From the NCBI GenBank assembly GCA_947561715.1, contig OX387200.1, positions 9,054,501-9,118,500 of the forward strand: a stretch of 64,000 bases of DNA, read 5' to 3'. Shown one piece after another: positions 23,766 to 42,405 of the stretch. Every line of letters starts with the position of its first letter. Position 1 is the stretch's first letter. A program made the translations under genes and the position numbers. The DNA is from Ascidia mentula. Its lineage: Eukaryota; Chordata; Ascidiacea; Phlebobranchia; Ascidiidae. The notes under the pieces are model-generated. The model did no database searches and was not told the DNA's origin. It saw only the letters and a program-made list of their open reading frames with translations.

Positions 23766-26700
23766 CTCTAGCTGGTACAAAGGACTCGTTGGATGCAGAA
23801 CAAAGAAACACTCTTTCCTCCTCCTGCCCATCCACTGAGCAAACGTAGGTTAAGCTTGAGTCGTAACTGTACGGGGCCGATTGACCGGGAGGATATATTG
23901 TCAAATTGAAACAGGTTTCAGGAACAAGAGGGAGTTCGGAGCAACCCGAAGGTGTTTCACACTCAGGGACGACCGACATATTCCAAGCCCCGTTAACACA
24001 CACGGCTGTTTCAGGACCTTGAAGTGTTGCGATTGTGTCGTTGCATCTAAACTTGACTTCGTAGCCTGGAGGGTATTTGAGTTGGTTTGGACCAAGCGTG
24101 GTCACTCCAACGGAAAGCTGAGGCGCTGTGCAATCTGGAAGTTAGCATTTTTCGGGTTAAATAAAACCCGTAAATGAAAAAATGTTGACTTTTTAATGTT
24201 TTATATTTTAGGACGAATTAAATTAATCACGTATAATTGTTTTCGAAGACTTCATTCTAATGGTCTGTGGGTGTTAACCCCAAGTAGTCATGTACCATAG
24301 CAAATAGTAGTGAGGTTCAGGATGGTAAACCGTAGGCAACATTACTTGCACGGATGTTTTTAACAAATGAAGATATACAATCCAATAAATAAACATTTCC
24401 TGACTATATACAAAAACCTGTTTACAGTGCTCTTTGAAAATATCACATGAAATACCTCCACATGGTGGCAAGAGGCAAGGTAAAGTTTCGATATTTTCGC
24501 CGAGACAATTTAAGCCAAGACACTCCCTCGTTCGAATTTGTGATCCAGATCCACACGAAACCCCACAAATCCAACTTGTCCAATCTGACCAAATTGGACA
24601 ATCTCTATCATTGCAGCTTGAAATTTCTGCCCCATCTCCTCTGCAGGGTGGCTGCGGACATTCCCGAAATCTAATCGTCGTTCCAGCTCCACATGTTTCC
24701 GAACAATCTGACCATGTAACCCACTCTGTCCATGTTCCTGGGACTGCAATTTGCAATTATTTTACGAAACTAAATATTCAACAGATCTCAATACCAAAAA
24801 ATCATGGTCACGTTTCTGTGATGTTCCAATTATTAAGAGGAGCAACAAGCTCTTCGCTGAACCCACTTCATAAACGGCTTGGTATAAAGATGGACAATTA
24901 AGGGGACAATTTTAAGTCAATGGAAAGTGATTGTTTATGTTTTATTTATATTTATCATGCAGGGCAAATTTAGGCATTTCCAAACCATTCTGCAAAAGTC
25001 AATACCTCTACAAGGTGGTTGGGTGCATGAACCGGTTTCACTATTTTCACCAACGCAATATGATGTCGAACAACTTCTAGTTCGGGATTGTGACCCTGAC
25101 CCGCATGAAACTCCGCACACCCAACTTGTCCACGTCGACCAGACCCCGATTTCTGTGACTAAAAACAAAAAGTGATTTCAACGGAAAAACGTTCTGTTGT
25201 CCAACATTATAGATAGAAATGACTAAGGAACGATGGAACCCAGTACATCAGAAAGTACAATTACTAACCCAGTACAAATATTAAACCTTAATCTTATCTC
25301 TTTTTTGTAAAATCTAAGGAATAAGTATTAGGAGGAGCTGCAATTCACAAGCACAATAGAAAAATTAATTTGGAAAACAAATCATAAAGCGATACCTCTA
25401 CAAGGTGGTTGGGTGCATGGACCGGTTTCACTGCTTTCACCAACGCAATTTGACGTCGAACAACTTCTAGTTCGTATTTGTGTTCCGGTGCCACAGGAAA
25501 CCCCGCAGAACCATTGGCTCCAAGGTGACCAGCTACCAGGTTCACCTCCTGTTGATAAAATATATTTTAATAAACAATGAAACATGGTTTTGCACAAGAA
25601 CCAATAAATTGAGGAATCAGTAGTAATACCGTCACAAGGTGGTAAGGTGCAAGGTAGGTTTTCAACACTCTCTCCGACGCAATTCGAAGTCGAACAACTT
25701 CTAGTTCGGGATTGTGATCCTGCCCCGCACGAAACTCCGCACACCCAACTTGTCCACGTCGACCAGATCCCGAATTCTGTGACTAATAGCATGGTTTTTG
25801 AAAGAGGAAACGTACTGTTTTCTAACAATGTAGATAGAAATAATTAGAGGGAACGTTGGAAGTCCGTGCTTAACATTTTCGTCATTAACAATACGTTCAG
25901 AATGTAACAAAACACAGAAAGAACTCCTCGTAACAATTATGTATCGCTGTACGAATTAAACCAAATAAATGAAAACAAAAATGGGGTTAGACAAGTTTTT
26001 TTTGTAAGTCTATGAGATATTGAGGTTTAAAAATCATCCATGAAACGACAGAGTTACTAAATATCAATCCTTTTTCGGAAAATCTAATGAACAAGTATTA
26101 TAGGGGAGCTGCAAAAAAACAAGCACAAAAGAAAATTAAATATTTCCAACATAATACGAGGTTTGTCTTCATTTTCTCCTGTTCTGGACACGATACCCAC
26201 ACACACGAAAAGTTTAGGTCAACTCGAAAGTGATTGTTTCTATTGTAATTTTAAATGCTTGGAGATGCAAAGCGACTACATGTCCGTTTTTATCAATCGA
26301 ATATTTTTGGGCAGTGCAAATATTGATTCAATCCAAGATTTCAAACCGTTTAATTTGGAAAAAAATCCTTGATAACGCGATACCTCTACAAGGTGGTTGG
26401 GTGCATGGACCGGTTTCACTGCTTTCACCAACGCAATTTGACGTCGAACAACTTCTAGTTCTTATTTGTGTTCCGGTGCCACAGGAAACCCCGCAGAACC
26501 AATGGCTCCAAGGTGACCAGCTACCAGGTTCGCCTCCTGTTGGTAAAATATATTTTAACAAATGAAAATGTATAAAAAAATTTTCTGCACAAGAACCAAT
26601 CATTTGGTGAATACACGGTGGTAATACCATCACAAGGTGGTAAGGTGCAAGGTAGGTTTTCAACACTCTCTCCGAAGCAATTTGATGTCGAACAACTTCT

Positions 26701-29700
26701 AGTTCGGGATTGTGACCCTGCCCCGCACGAAACTCCGCACACCCAACTTGTCCACGTCGACCAGATCCCGAACTCTGTGAATAAGAAAACAACAGAGTTT
26801 CCTTCGCAAAACTACTCCGTTCATTTCTAACACATTCCCTATACAAGTTTGCAAAGTTTCTTTAGACAATTTACTCACCAGTGGAAGGAGTTACGGAACA
26901 TTCACCGAGATAACAAGAGGTAAATTCAGTTCCAGATCCCGAACATGAACCGGCAACGCATGACCTTGATCTTGACCTTGCACCAAACCCACACGTCATC
27001 GAGCATTCGGTCCAATTTCCCCACGAAGACCACTGATGTAATGGAGTGGGGCAGACTCCTTGGTCAGGGCATGACCTTGATTCATACGATTCGCCTTCGT
27101 TACAACTTGATAGGCAGTGTCGGGTTCGAATTGATTCCGACGAGCCACATGTTGCCTGGCAAGGTGACCAAGAACCCCATTGCGACCAACCTTTTAGTAA
27201 AGGTAAACAGTTCAGCACAAGAAAATGGCGTGGAAAAGGTTGTTTTACCAAAAAGTACCGCTTGTCTTGCCTAACGCAAAAAAATGTTTTGTACACTTGT
27301 AATATCGTTTAGCTTAAAGGTCAAATGTAAAAATACCTTCACACGGTGGACGTGTACAAGACAAAGTATGAGTACTCTCCCCATCACAGTTTGATGACAA
27401 ACAAGTTCTTGATCTAGTCTGTGTGCCAGATCCACAGGAAACACCACAAACCCAACTTGTCCAAGACGACCAAGTGCCTGTGAATATGGTTCGTCGCAGC
27501 AAAGGTAAACAATAGTTGTAAGATGGTATAAAACATTAAAACCACTCTATGTTCTGTTCCCTGTCGAGCGATTCGAAATGTCACTGTGTGTTTCTTAGGG
27601 TTTTAAACTTTTCCAATTCATTCAAAAAACAAATATGACGAATATTTTCCACAAAACCAAATCAATAAACTTTATAATTACAATTGTTGAGCAGGGTGGA
27701 CTTTCTGGCAAACTATTCGTAAAAATAACCACAGAGACGAACCGCCACAATCTTCAATCTTGCAGTTCATCGTATCGATCGAACTTCCAACGCACTGACC
27801 GGGGCATTGTCGGTTCCGAATCTTTAGACCGTAATCACAAGTTTTCGAACATTGAGACCACTGACCCCAGGCTGTCCATGAAGCTTTTGGTAAAATTGCA
27901 AGGAGTTTACAAAAAACAATCATTGCATAGGAACACAACTCACGGGTTTTCTCATAATTCTGAGTATAAATAGATTGGCCCATATTGTTATTAACACTGT
28001 CATGTTAAAGACGTTTCGACAAAAACTTTTGTCATCATCAGTTTGACTGACGCGATTGGTAGAGCTCCATCAATATAAGGAGCTGACCTGACCGACGTCA
28101 CAGATAAGGCTCGCGCGGGTGGTGACGTCATTTTGCTATGCCGTTTATTGTGTATTTTGCGTTTTGCGTCGCTTTCTGCGCATTTTCCGCCTCTCAGTGG
28201 TGTGTGGCCGATAGCAAAATGACGTCACCACCCGCGCGAGCCTTATCTGTGACGTCGGTCAGGTCAGCTCCTTATATTGATGGAGCTCTACCAATCGCGT
28301 CAGTCAAACTGATGATGACAAAAGTTTTTGTCGAAACGTCTTTAACATGACAGTGTTAATAACAATATGGGCCAGTCTATTTATACTCAGAATCATTGCA
28401 TATTATGCATTTCGACATATCTCTGCTAAGCCTTACTGTTGGGAAAAAAAGATATCCACCCACATAGTAAAAGAAACATTTCAATAATTAAATGTTCACT
28501 ACCGTTGGTCGAGTTGCCTTGTCCGGGACCATTAGAACATTCGATCAAAAGTCCGTCATCTGGAATCCAATCACCGTTTGCACACGTTGATGTCAAAGGA
28601 CCATTTGTAATTGTGCCCCCATTCGTACAATAAAAAGTGACCACATCGCCATTTTCGAAGGACTGGGATGAAGGACGAAACAAAACATTATGGACATGTG
28701 ATGGAATACCACATCCTAACAACACAAAAAGGTTTTCATTTTTGTTGTCTGGCAAGTAAAATAATATTTCAAATTCATTATAAAATAAATTTAAAGATTT
28801 AATCTCTGCTCAAGGTTTAATATATTTTTAAATAAAAAGTGTCATCTCTGTAAACAAGAGTGGTATAGGCCCAAATGACTTCATAAAATTTATTGTGGAG
28901 TGCCTTATTCTAACACTTAGACAAACCCCTTCGCATTTTGTTTGTGATTTTTAACCGGTTGCATTATTCGTCACAGAAAGCTTGTGTACCTTTAGTGCAC
29001 TGTGCTGGGCCAGATGTCCATAATCCGTTTTGACACACACTCGTCAATGGCCCAGTTATAGTATATGTGGGGGGACAAGCGAATGTCACCATTTCACCAT
29101 GCTCGTAGACATCCTTTGGCAGGATGTGAAATACGTGTGGACCAACAGGCATCCTCGGGCATGGGTTATCGAAGGCTGGCAATAAATAAGTGCGATTATT
29201 TGTACAAAAGCAACTTCAGTTTAAACTTACTGTCACACGGTGATCGTGAGCAAGGAAGAGTTTGCGTACTTTGACCATTGCAATTTGACTCAGAGCAACT
29301 TCTTGTTCGAATTTGTGAGCCAGACCCACAAGAAACGCTGCAAGCCCAGTTGGACCACGACGACCAACCTACAGTTGCTATGGGAAAGAAGAAATACGCA
29401 AGAAAAACAATTAATTGTTCGATTAAATCACAATTTGAGCAGTTAAAACTGTCATTTGGATTTATATTCGAGGATGATGGCAATAAAAAAACATTTATAG
29501 TTCGGCCCTATCCCAAACGAATCCAAATATCTATAAATTTATGACGTCATAACTTTACACATGGTCGCAAAATCGCACTTACGTTTGATATCTTTGCATG
29601 AAGCGACATACTCCAATTTTAATGTCGATATTCCTGCGCTCAATTTACTTATGTTTGCTTTGTGCAATCTACTGGTAACTTTCCCAACCAACATGCGCGA

Positions 29701-30832
29701 TTTTAAGCATCGTTGTTTCAATTTGAGAAAAACACATTGAATGTTGGACTTTCGGTCAACATTCGGATTCTGTCGCATATGAAATATTCTACTCGATCGA
29801 ATCTGAATATTCGGATTCGTTTAGGATCATGCGGAATTTTATAGCATTTACGACCAAAAACCACAGCCCAGGATTGTAGTAACATATTTTACTCACTTGT
29901 TGAAGGAGCGGAAGAGCAAACACCTTGGTAACAGATGGAGAAACCGATAGTGGATCCAACGCATCGACCGAAAACACAAAATCTTCCCCTTGTTTTCATT
30001 CCAATTCCACACGATTTGGAACAAACCGACCATGAGCCCCAAGGGGCCCATTGGGGCAGTCTGGGTGGACAGGGCCCCAGGGTGGCACATGGACGTGCCT
30101 CCGTCGACTCACCGTGTCCACAAATTGATCCTGGAAAGCAAGATCTTCTTCTCACAGAAGTTGAGCGGCCACAAGTAGCCCTGCAAGATGACCAAGGCCC
30201 CCAATCGGCCCAACCTTCAAATTTAAATTTTTTAAACGTTTTAACGAACACTATTGCAATATTTTACACTTAAAATATCATTTCAGGTGTTCAAATCTAT
30301 GCTACAAACATACTGTAATGTTGTATTGTACAATGCTGAAAATTAACACAACGTTTAGACATCACTGTCGCTGTAAAAGAAATTAAAAAATTAGAAATTT
30401 CGCAAAGAATTTCAAAATTTTACTTTTTACGAGCTTACCTTTGCAAAAGTCACAGGTCCTTCTACAGTTTTCGGTCAAGTACGGAACCCATATCCGATCT
30501 TTGCACCTTTGCTCGGATTTGTAAAGTTGACAGTAAACACTATGAAGTTTGTCGGCGCAACCTGACGTAAATGTACAGATTACTTTTTTGTGTTCTTGTG
30601 GAGATAAGTTTGAATGTTGCCAAAACGGACGTTTGTCGACTTACCTTGACTCCATGACCTTCCAATCACCGACAAAAAAAACAGACATAGAAATAACGCA
30701 CTTTTGAGCATATCGTCTCTCACTAAAAACAACCATTGGTTTCTGAGCAATGTCAATACAACATAGAAATCCGGGAATTGCGACCATAAAAATTAAGATT
30801 ACAAAACACTTTGTTAAGAAATTAACATACAT
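23766..30832 (-). CDS. Secreted mosaic protein: signal peptide, ShKT, 14 TSP1, 4 CCP domains (3' end open)
   Basis: Exons in transcript order: 30832-30724 (ATG, hydrophobic signal peptide), 30561-30439 (ShKT with its six Cys, ending CRRTCDFCK), 30214-29897 (two TSP1), 29377-29231 (TSP1), 29175-28990 (CCP), 28715-28503 (CCP), 27883-27743, 27477-27337 (one TSP1 each), 27190-26879 (two TSP1), 26774-26628, 26536-26384, 25776-25630, 25548-25396, 25152-25006 (one TSP1 each), 24743-24456 (two TSP1), 24134-23766 (two CCP). TSP1 modules show WSxW and the CGxG core with six Cys; CCPs show the C...C...W...C pattern. Every domain exon is phase 1-1, the classic arrangement for exon shuffling. The exon at 23766 ends at a donor, so the transcript continues left; the next in-phase exon is cassette C at 16405. 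I infer an extracellular adhesion or immune-recognition role; no named orthologue is recognised. Confidence 0.82.
25396..26774 (-). repeat. Recent tandem duplication of a two-exon TSP1 pair
   Basis: Exons 25776-25630 with 25548-25396 and exons 26774-26628 with 26536-26384 are near-copies, about 1 kb apart. Each exon pair differs by about one residue (Val/Phe in the first, Gln/His in the second), and the intron between them is also similar. Exon 25152-25006 is an older relative of the first exon of the pair. Confidence 0.85.
27957..28394. mobile_element. Foldback (palindromic) element, 438 bp, with hammerhead-like core in each arm
   Basis: Arms 27957-28139 and 28211-28394 are near-perfect inverted copies around a 71-bp spacer. 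The ends read ATTCTGAGTATAAATAG and its complement. It sits in the intron between the CCP exon 28715-28503 and the TSP1 exon 27883-27743 of the mosaic gene. There is no open frame for a transposase, so it is non-autonomous. A diverged single arm occurs at about 1503-1591, so it belongs to a dispersed family. Confidence 0.85.
28309..28352 (+). ncRNA. Hammerhead-like motif, right arm of foldback element
   Basis: CTGATGA (28309-28315), a perfect hairpin GACAAAA/TTTTGTC in the helix II position, then GAAA (28333-28336) and a short helix GTC/GAC in the helix III position. The base following the expected U16.1 reads as G rather than A, C or U, and I see no good helix I. This is therefore probably a relic or a structural relative rather than an active ribozyme. 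The left arm carries the mirror copy on the minus strand (28004-28041). Confidence 0.5.
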
Positions 30833-33599
30833 TTAATTGTGTCAAGCTATATCTGCTGTGTATCGTCTACAGCAGAAATACTTCTCCTGATAATGTCTCA
30901 GCCTCTTCGCTAACCTGCAAACTAGATTTTGACCTGTTCTGTGATGGCCACTTCAAGTTGCAATGATTAAGATGCCATTTATGTAAAAGCGTAGTGGTGG
31001 AATTGCCCGAACATTCAAACACGCTTTTCAGTCGGTAAATATCCCAATTATGCCAGTAGCGATATATGCAAATAGCATGCCAGCACAAAAAAATTTTAAT
31101 TGCGGATTAGTCAGCATTTTATGTAATTATACCCGCAGGTGATTTTTTGTTAAGGTCATATTTCAACTCATTGTTTATCTATGTGGGAATTTTAATTAAC
31201 TAAACACTGATTATCGCTGTGTTAGCCCATGTTCAAAATTTTATCGCAGTTTGAGTGTGAATTTATCGTGAGATTATCCCGACCTAACGGTGTATTATCG
31301 CATATAGTTTTAATATAGAAACAGACTCGATACAAAATGCAATCAGTATAATTATAACTCGACAGATGCTACGCACATATTACCTCAAATTGCGATAAAA
31401 TCTTAAGCCTGCAGAGGCGGATTTGGTAAAACGCCTTCGGACTTAACAACGTCAACAAGCACGCGCGTAAACACGACACGCGAGTTAGTCAGTCCCGGTT
31501 TCGAATGTCGTGATCGTCGCGAACGTTGCCTGTAGTCAAGTATGGACTTTCCTGCGTGAAGACAATGGTGGGAAAATTAGTTTTGAAATTAATTATCTCA
31601 CGTGAAAATTTTTTGTAAATCATAAAATATTCAAATTTCGTTCAGCAGTCAGGTAAAGTCTTGATGCTGGATAGGCCGTGACTTGATTATTGTGAGGTAA
31701 TTTTTTCCTCTACTGGGATTTGTCGGCAAGGGTCAACTGTTCACGCGTCTTCCTATTTATTTATACAAATTTCTTTTTTTATGAAGACTTTTGCTCATGT
31801 GACTCCCGGAATGTAATCTTTTCTCACACAAGTAGCAAAATCACTTGCACGTAACGACACCGTAAAAACACCACGGGAATATTACACATAACAAAACCAA
31901 GACTTTTAAAATATATTTTGCAGTTTTGTAACAAATTTTCCAAGGCTACGAATAAAGTTTGTTGCGTGTGAGGTCTTCAAGTAGGTATTTTAGGCCAATC
32001 TGCTAAAATGTTGACCCAAGTGAAAATAACATTATAGCGAACGTTTGTTTTCCAGGGCACACCATAGTGATACATGGCAGATAAATGGATGGTTGAATGA
32101 ACGCAGTTGCGTTTACCATTGGTGGTGTGGATTTCGGCATTTTAGTGCCTTTTATGTTTTTATAGCTTGGTGCAGGTAATTGGTGCTGTGTGGTGTTAAA
32201 AATACATCTAAAAGTGCAGAAATATTTATCCATACGCCCTCAGCACCTCGCATGCACAGCTTCAATTTCTGAACGTTGTTGTTCTTAATTTGTGCATGGG
32301 GGTTTTCAAACTTTTAAGGGTCGAAGCGTAGGCTACTTGTATCCTCTTAAATTCATTTGCGGACACACCAACCTTTCAGTCTGTTAAGTTTGAATCAGGC
32401 TGAAGTAAGGTCTTGGTTTAGTGAACAAATTGTTTTGTTTCGGGGTTGGATGCCTGATCAACACACTCCCAGTTTTTCTCCCACAGCTTTAAGTTTCGAA
32501 AGTTATTTTTCCGATTATTGTTTTATTACAGCAGTGGTATAACTTAGAAGCGCTTGCAATTCATGTTTTGCAATTTTAGACAACATATGACGGAACTTAT
32601 TCAAAAATTATTGATAATTGGTGAAAATTTTGCGGAACACCGAATGCACTGCACACAGTTTGGGAAACCCTATATCAGTGTTATGGAGAAAAAGGCCGGT
32701 ATTTGCAGTGGTATTGTCTCATAATTTAAATTTTACACAAAACTTCCCAAAACATTTTCATCGGTTATTATCATAGTGGTGGCATATGTCCTTCGCGTAC
32801 TTTGTTATATGTCATGAAGTTTCAGGACACGTCACAAAGCGATCAGCGTTAGTTTTACGGTTGATAAGCAAATGCATGGACAGTTGCTGGTGGTGCGAAT
32901 TGGCGATTGTTTTTGTTTGACAGCATTTTTGTCAGTGTGTCAAATGGTGCTTAGTGAAGTTAACAATTCAGACAGATTTTGATCATTAAAAACACTACAA
33001 ACTACTTTGTGATTGTGTATTAGGTCTGTCTCACGTCTATGCGTTCAAGTCGAAATTGGTTGCAGGGCTTTAGGGTGTATCTCTCAATTAAATCCGAAAA
33101 ATGGAGGTTTGGAGGTGATCCTCATTAATACACGGCAGTTTCGCTTGTTTGCCAAAACAATTTGCTGGGGCCTGTGTGTGGACATTGATGATATATATAT
33201 TATAACTTTTTTCCAAAATATACATACTGTCAATCACAACTGGCGGTATTCTTGGAGGTAGATATTTTAGGTTTATGGAAGCTTCATTCAGCTTGCACAG
33301 AACACAAACTCTTTAGGCCGTATCTCTGTATTTCCATAGAAAAGAGTTTCTTGGTTGGGAAATGCCCTTCTCGAACTCTGTCCTGCGTAACACAGTTAAT
33401 TGTGTGTAACAATGCAATGGGGCATGCATGGTTGCCAGTGTTTTGGATGAATGGGCGCAAATGAACAGGCTGTTGCCAGAGCGATTTTCAACGAGTTTGG
33501 GGCAGTGTTACTATGGTTTCCCGGGTTATCAGGCAGTAAATTGGTAGAGGGTGCTGTTGAAAATGTAGCTAAAAAACTACCAACATATTGAGGTGGATT

Positions 33600-33815
33600 T
33601 TGTGGAAAAATGAATCACAGAAAGTATGCTCAATTTGTGATTTTCTGTTAGTCCCGACCCTTGTCTAGGAATTCTGGTCAAAATTATACTCGAAATAACT
33701 ACTTTAACCGCTCTCCCAGGGGCATTTTGTCCCCCTGTTGGACATTATTTTAGCTAAAAAAGCAAAAAAAAGTGTAGGGTTGTTTTGCGAAAAAAATGAA
33801 TCACAGAAAGTACCC
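33600..33815. repeat. Short direct repeat pair (AATGAATCACAGAAAGTA)
   Basis: The string TGAATCACAGAAAGTA with similar flanks occurs near 33610 and again near 33797, about 185 bp apart. It may be a local duplication; nothing else supports a function. Confidence 0.5.
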
Positions 33816-35296
33816 TCCATTTTCAACAAAGTTAAGTCACTAACCCTCCTCTGCACAATGCATTTAGAATTAGATGTCTCCTGACTGTTTATGTTTGTAC
33901 TCCCCTAGGACTGGCAGTTTGGCGGTAAGTCTTTGCAAAAACTCCCCATGTGCTGTCTTAATGCAGCTGCAATCATTTTTTTCTGTTAATTGATAGTAGT
34001 CCCCCGTGAGTCATCAGACCCGGAAATTGTTTTTGGCAAACAGGAGAAACTGTCACCAGGTGCATGAAGGCGAATGACTTCTAAAGCTCAATTTGCAAGA
34101 TTTAATTGTGAGATACGGCCTTTACCAACATGTGCGACTTATGTTAAGTCAAGGACCTGCATTGCGTTTTAACCCGAGCAGCTGACATAAAAAATGTTTG
34201 ATTCTGAACACAAACGATGTCAACGTGTGGTTCGTGTATTGTTAAGAAGGGGAGAAAGGGGCGCAATATTCATAATATCATGAAACACGAGAAAAAGTAA
34301 AGACGCTTTTGTGTGTGAACGTGGACAAAGACGACCACAAGGAAAAGGGGGCACTTTGTCAGGGGGTAGGCGGGTTCGCGCGTTTAATTATTGCATCACA
34401 ATCGGCGATGACGCGCGCTTTATGTCGGGGACGGCTATGTAGATAAAAAAACTGCAGGTCTGAGGTCCTCGTACCGGTGAGCGACCATTGGCAGTGAGAT
34501 TTTGTACGAACACAAAAACCTTAAGCAGCCAGCGACCTGAGGTCCGTTTACGACGGAAGTGACGTCGAAGGCACGTCACAATAACGCGCCGCAGTTAAAA
34601 CGACGTAGTAATAATTATTGCTGCGGCGTCGCACAAAAAAAAGTATTTCATCAAGAAATGCGGCGGGCGTAAGAGATATGTATACTGCAAAACATGTAAA
34701 AGACACAAGAGAAAAATGGTAAATAAAACACGGGGGGGCGTAGATACACGGCGCTTGACTGCTGCGGTCAGCGAAGTAAAATTGTACTGCATTTAACTGC
34801 CGCACGTGGGCGCTCGACGCTCATTCTATCTCTATCTGAGTTATTCTGGTTGGAACGAAATTCCCCCTCAAACAGGGGTAAGTGTGTGTGGACGGAAGTA
34901 AAACCTACAACTGCTGTCTGTCAAGAGCTGAAAAAAGCGGCTGAGATCGGTCCCGAGTGGAGTATGTCTCGGCCATTCGATCAGTAAGGCGTGAAGCGGT
35001 AACCCCTCGCGTGGGCCAGGGTGGTCTGCAACAGAACAAAGGGGTCAGATCAAAAATTAATAAACGTCACCCGATTTGTGTCCTTGGAACAGCGCGGATA
35101 CCTGACTGGTATATTAAATTTTTTGAGTTTTTTTTAAATACAGGCGGGAATTTAAACAGCAACATATCGCTGGGTTGCGATATTCAGATCGGATGAAAAC
35201 AAATCGGGTGCAATTACACAGATGTCGCGGCATGCACGCAACCCCCAATGGGTCCCGAAGCAAAATACCTAAAGCTGTCTACACCAACACTGCTTC

Positions 35297-35478
35297 TGAC
35301 GTCATAACACTGCCTGTGACGTCAAATAGTGGCCTTCATGCTGGCATGCAGGCGCGTGGCTGATTTGGGGCTAACAACGGGAAGGGCCCCAATCGGGGGC
35401 CATATTGGCACCTACACCTCTGCATGCCTCTCAACACAACATCATCAGAGGCCGTGATGTCATCGGAGAGTGACGTCA
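35297..35478. promoter_or_regulatory. Cluster of three CRE-type palindromes TGACGTCA
   Basis: Perfect octamers at 35297-35304, 35317-35324 and 35471-35478. TGACGTCA is the consensus CREB/ATF site. No gene start is visible nearby except the divergent mosaic gene about 4.5 kb to the left, so function is uncertain. Confidence 0.35.
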
Positions 35479-36448
35479 CACACACACACGCACACGTTGC
35501 ACACTAACAGCTGATGACGTGGTTTGTTTGTTTGTTTGTTGTTTTTTTTTCTCGGTTGTTAGTCCAAGCAACAACAGTTACTTTGAAGGCGACGGTAGGC
35601 GCCATGACATCATATTCATGCATCGCGATTACAAAAAAATATTCTTTGACATATTTCAATGATTTTAGAATATAATTGCTTGGGCGCGAAACCAAAATAC
35701 CCTTTTTGGCAGTCAATTGCGGCTTTACCAAATCGTGATGATGCAACCACCGACATTTGGTGATGTTTAACCGAAATGACTTTATTTGCTGCCCCGCAAA
35801 AGGAGGCTACCCCGACCATTCACATTACATCACGTCACATGCATCATAATAGCAATAATTTTGGTTGTGAAGCGAAACATCGAGAGACTTGCGTTTGTTG
35901 AATCGACTGAAATATGCAGCCAGGCGCGGTACGATTTAAAGTACCGATATCCGCATGCCAGCATGCGACCATGTGAACTTACCGACTGGGGACTGTAGGG
36001 GAATATGCGCATCCTTACACAACTGGGGCGAGAGGCACTGCTGACTACACACACAAACATCGTATATAAGGGAACGCACGAAAGACGAAGTTTTTTTTGG
36101 GTAAGAATGTCATTGTCAGTGCTATGTGTAGTTAGATGGAGGTTAACTAAACAAAACGTCCATCTCTACATCAAATATTCCATCAAAATCAAGTTTACGA
36201 CGTTTAGTGTTTAGAGAGGCCCGTTGGGAAATACCGAATTACCACAAGATCGGATGAAGTAAATTGTCCTCTTGTTTGTGTCCGTCTTGTTCTTTTACTG
36301 CGCCTTATACTTAGAAGTAATTCTCCTTTCAGAATTACAGAACATTAAAATATTCCATACGGCTCGCGTAAGACAATTTTCCATCGGAACTCATGCTTAC
36401 ACATTTTGGTGATAATATATAGAAATGAACGAGCCATGCCGGACTTAC

Positions 36449-42405
<5,957 letters not shown>

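Larger units (their letters stand above)
30833..36448. other. Intergenic stretch, no coding exon recognised
   Basis: This runs from upstream of the mosaic gene's ATG to the last RBFOX exon I could place. That exon ends at a donor, so at least one terminal RBFOX exon and its 3' UTR should lie here or in the left part of this stretch, but I could not identify them. It contains a cluster of TGACGTCA palindromes (35297-35478), short CA and TTTG microsatellites near 35480-35550, and a short internal repeat near 33.6-33.8 kb. Confidence 0.5.

Noticed and set aside
24434-24901. Plus-strand open frames opposite the TSP1 exons
   Set aside because: They are shadows of the minus-strand TSP1 exons, which have the conserved Trp/Cys pattern and good splice sites.
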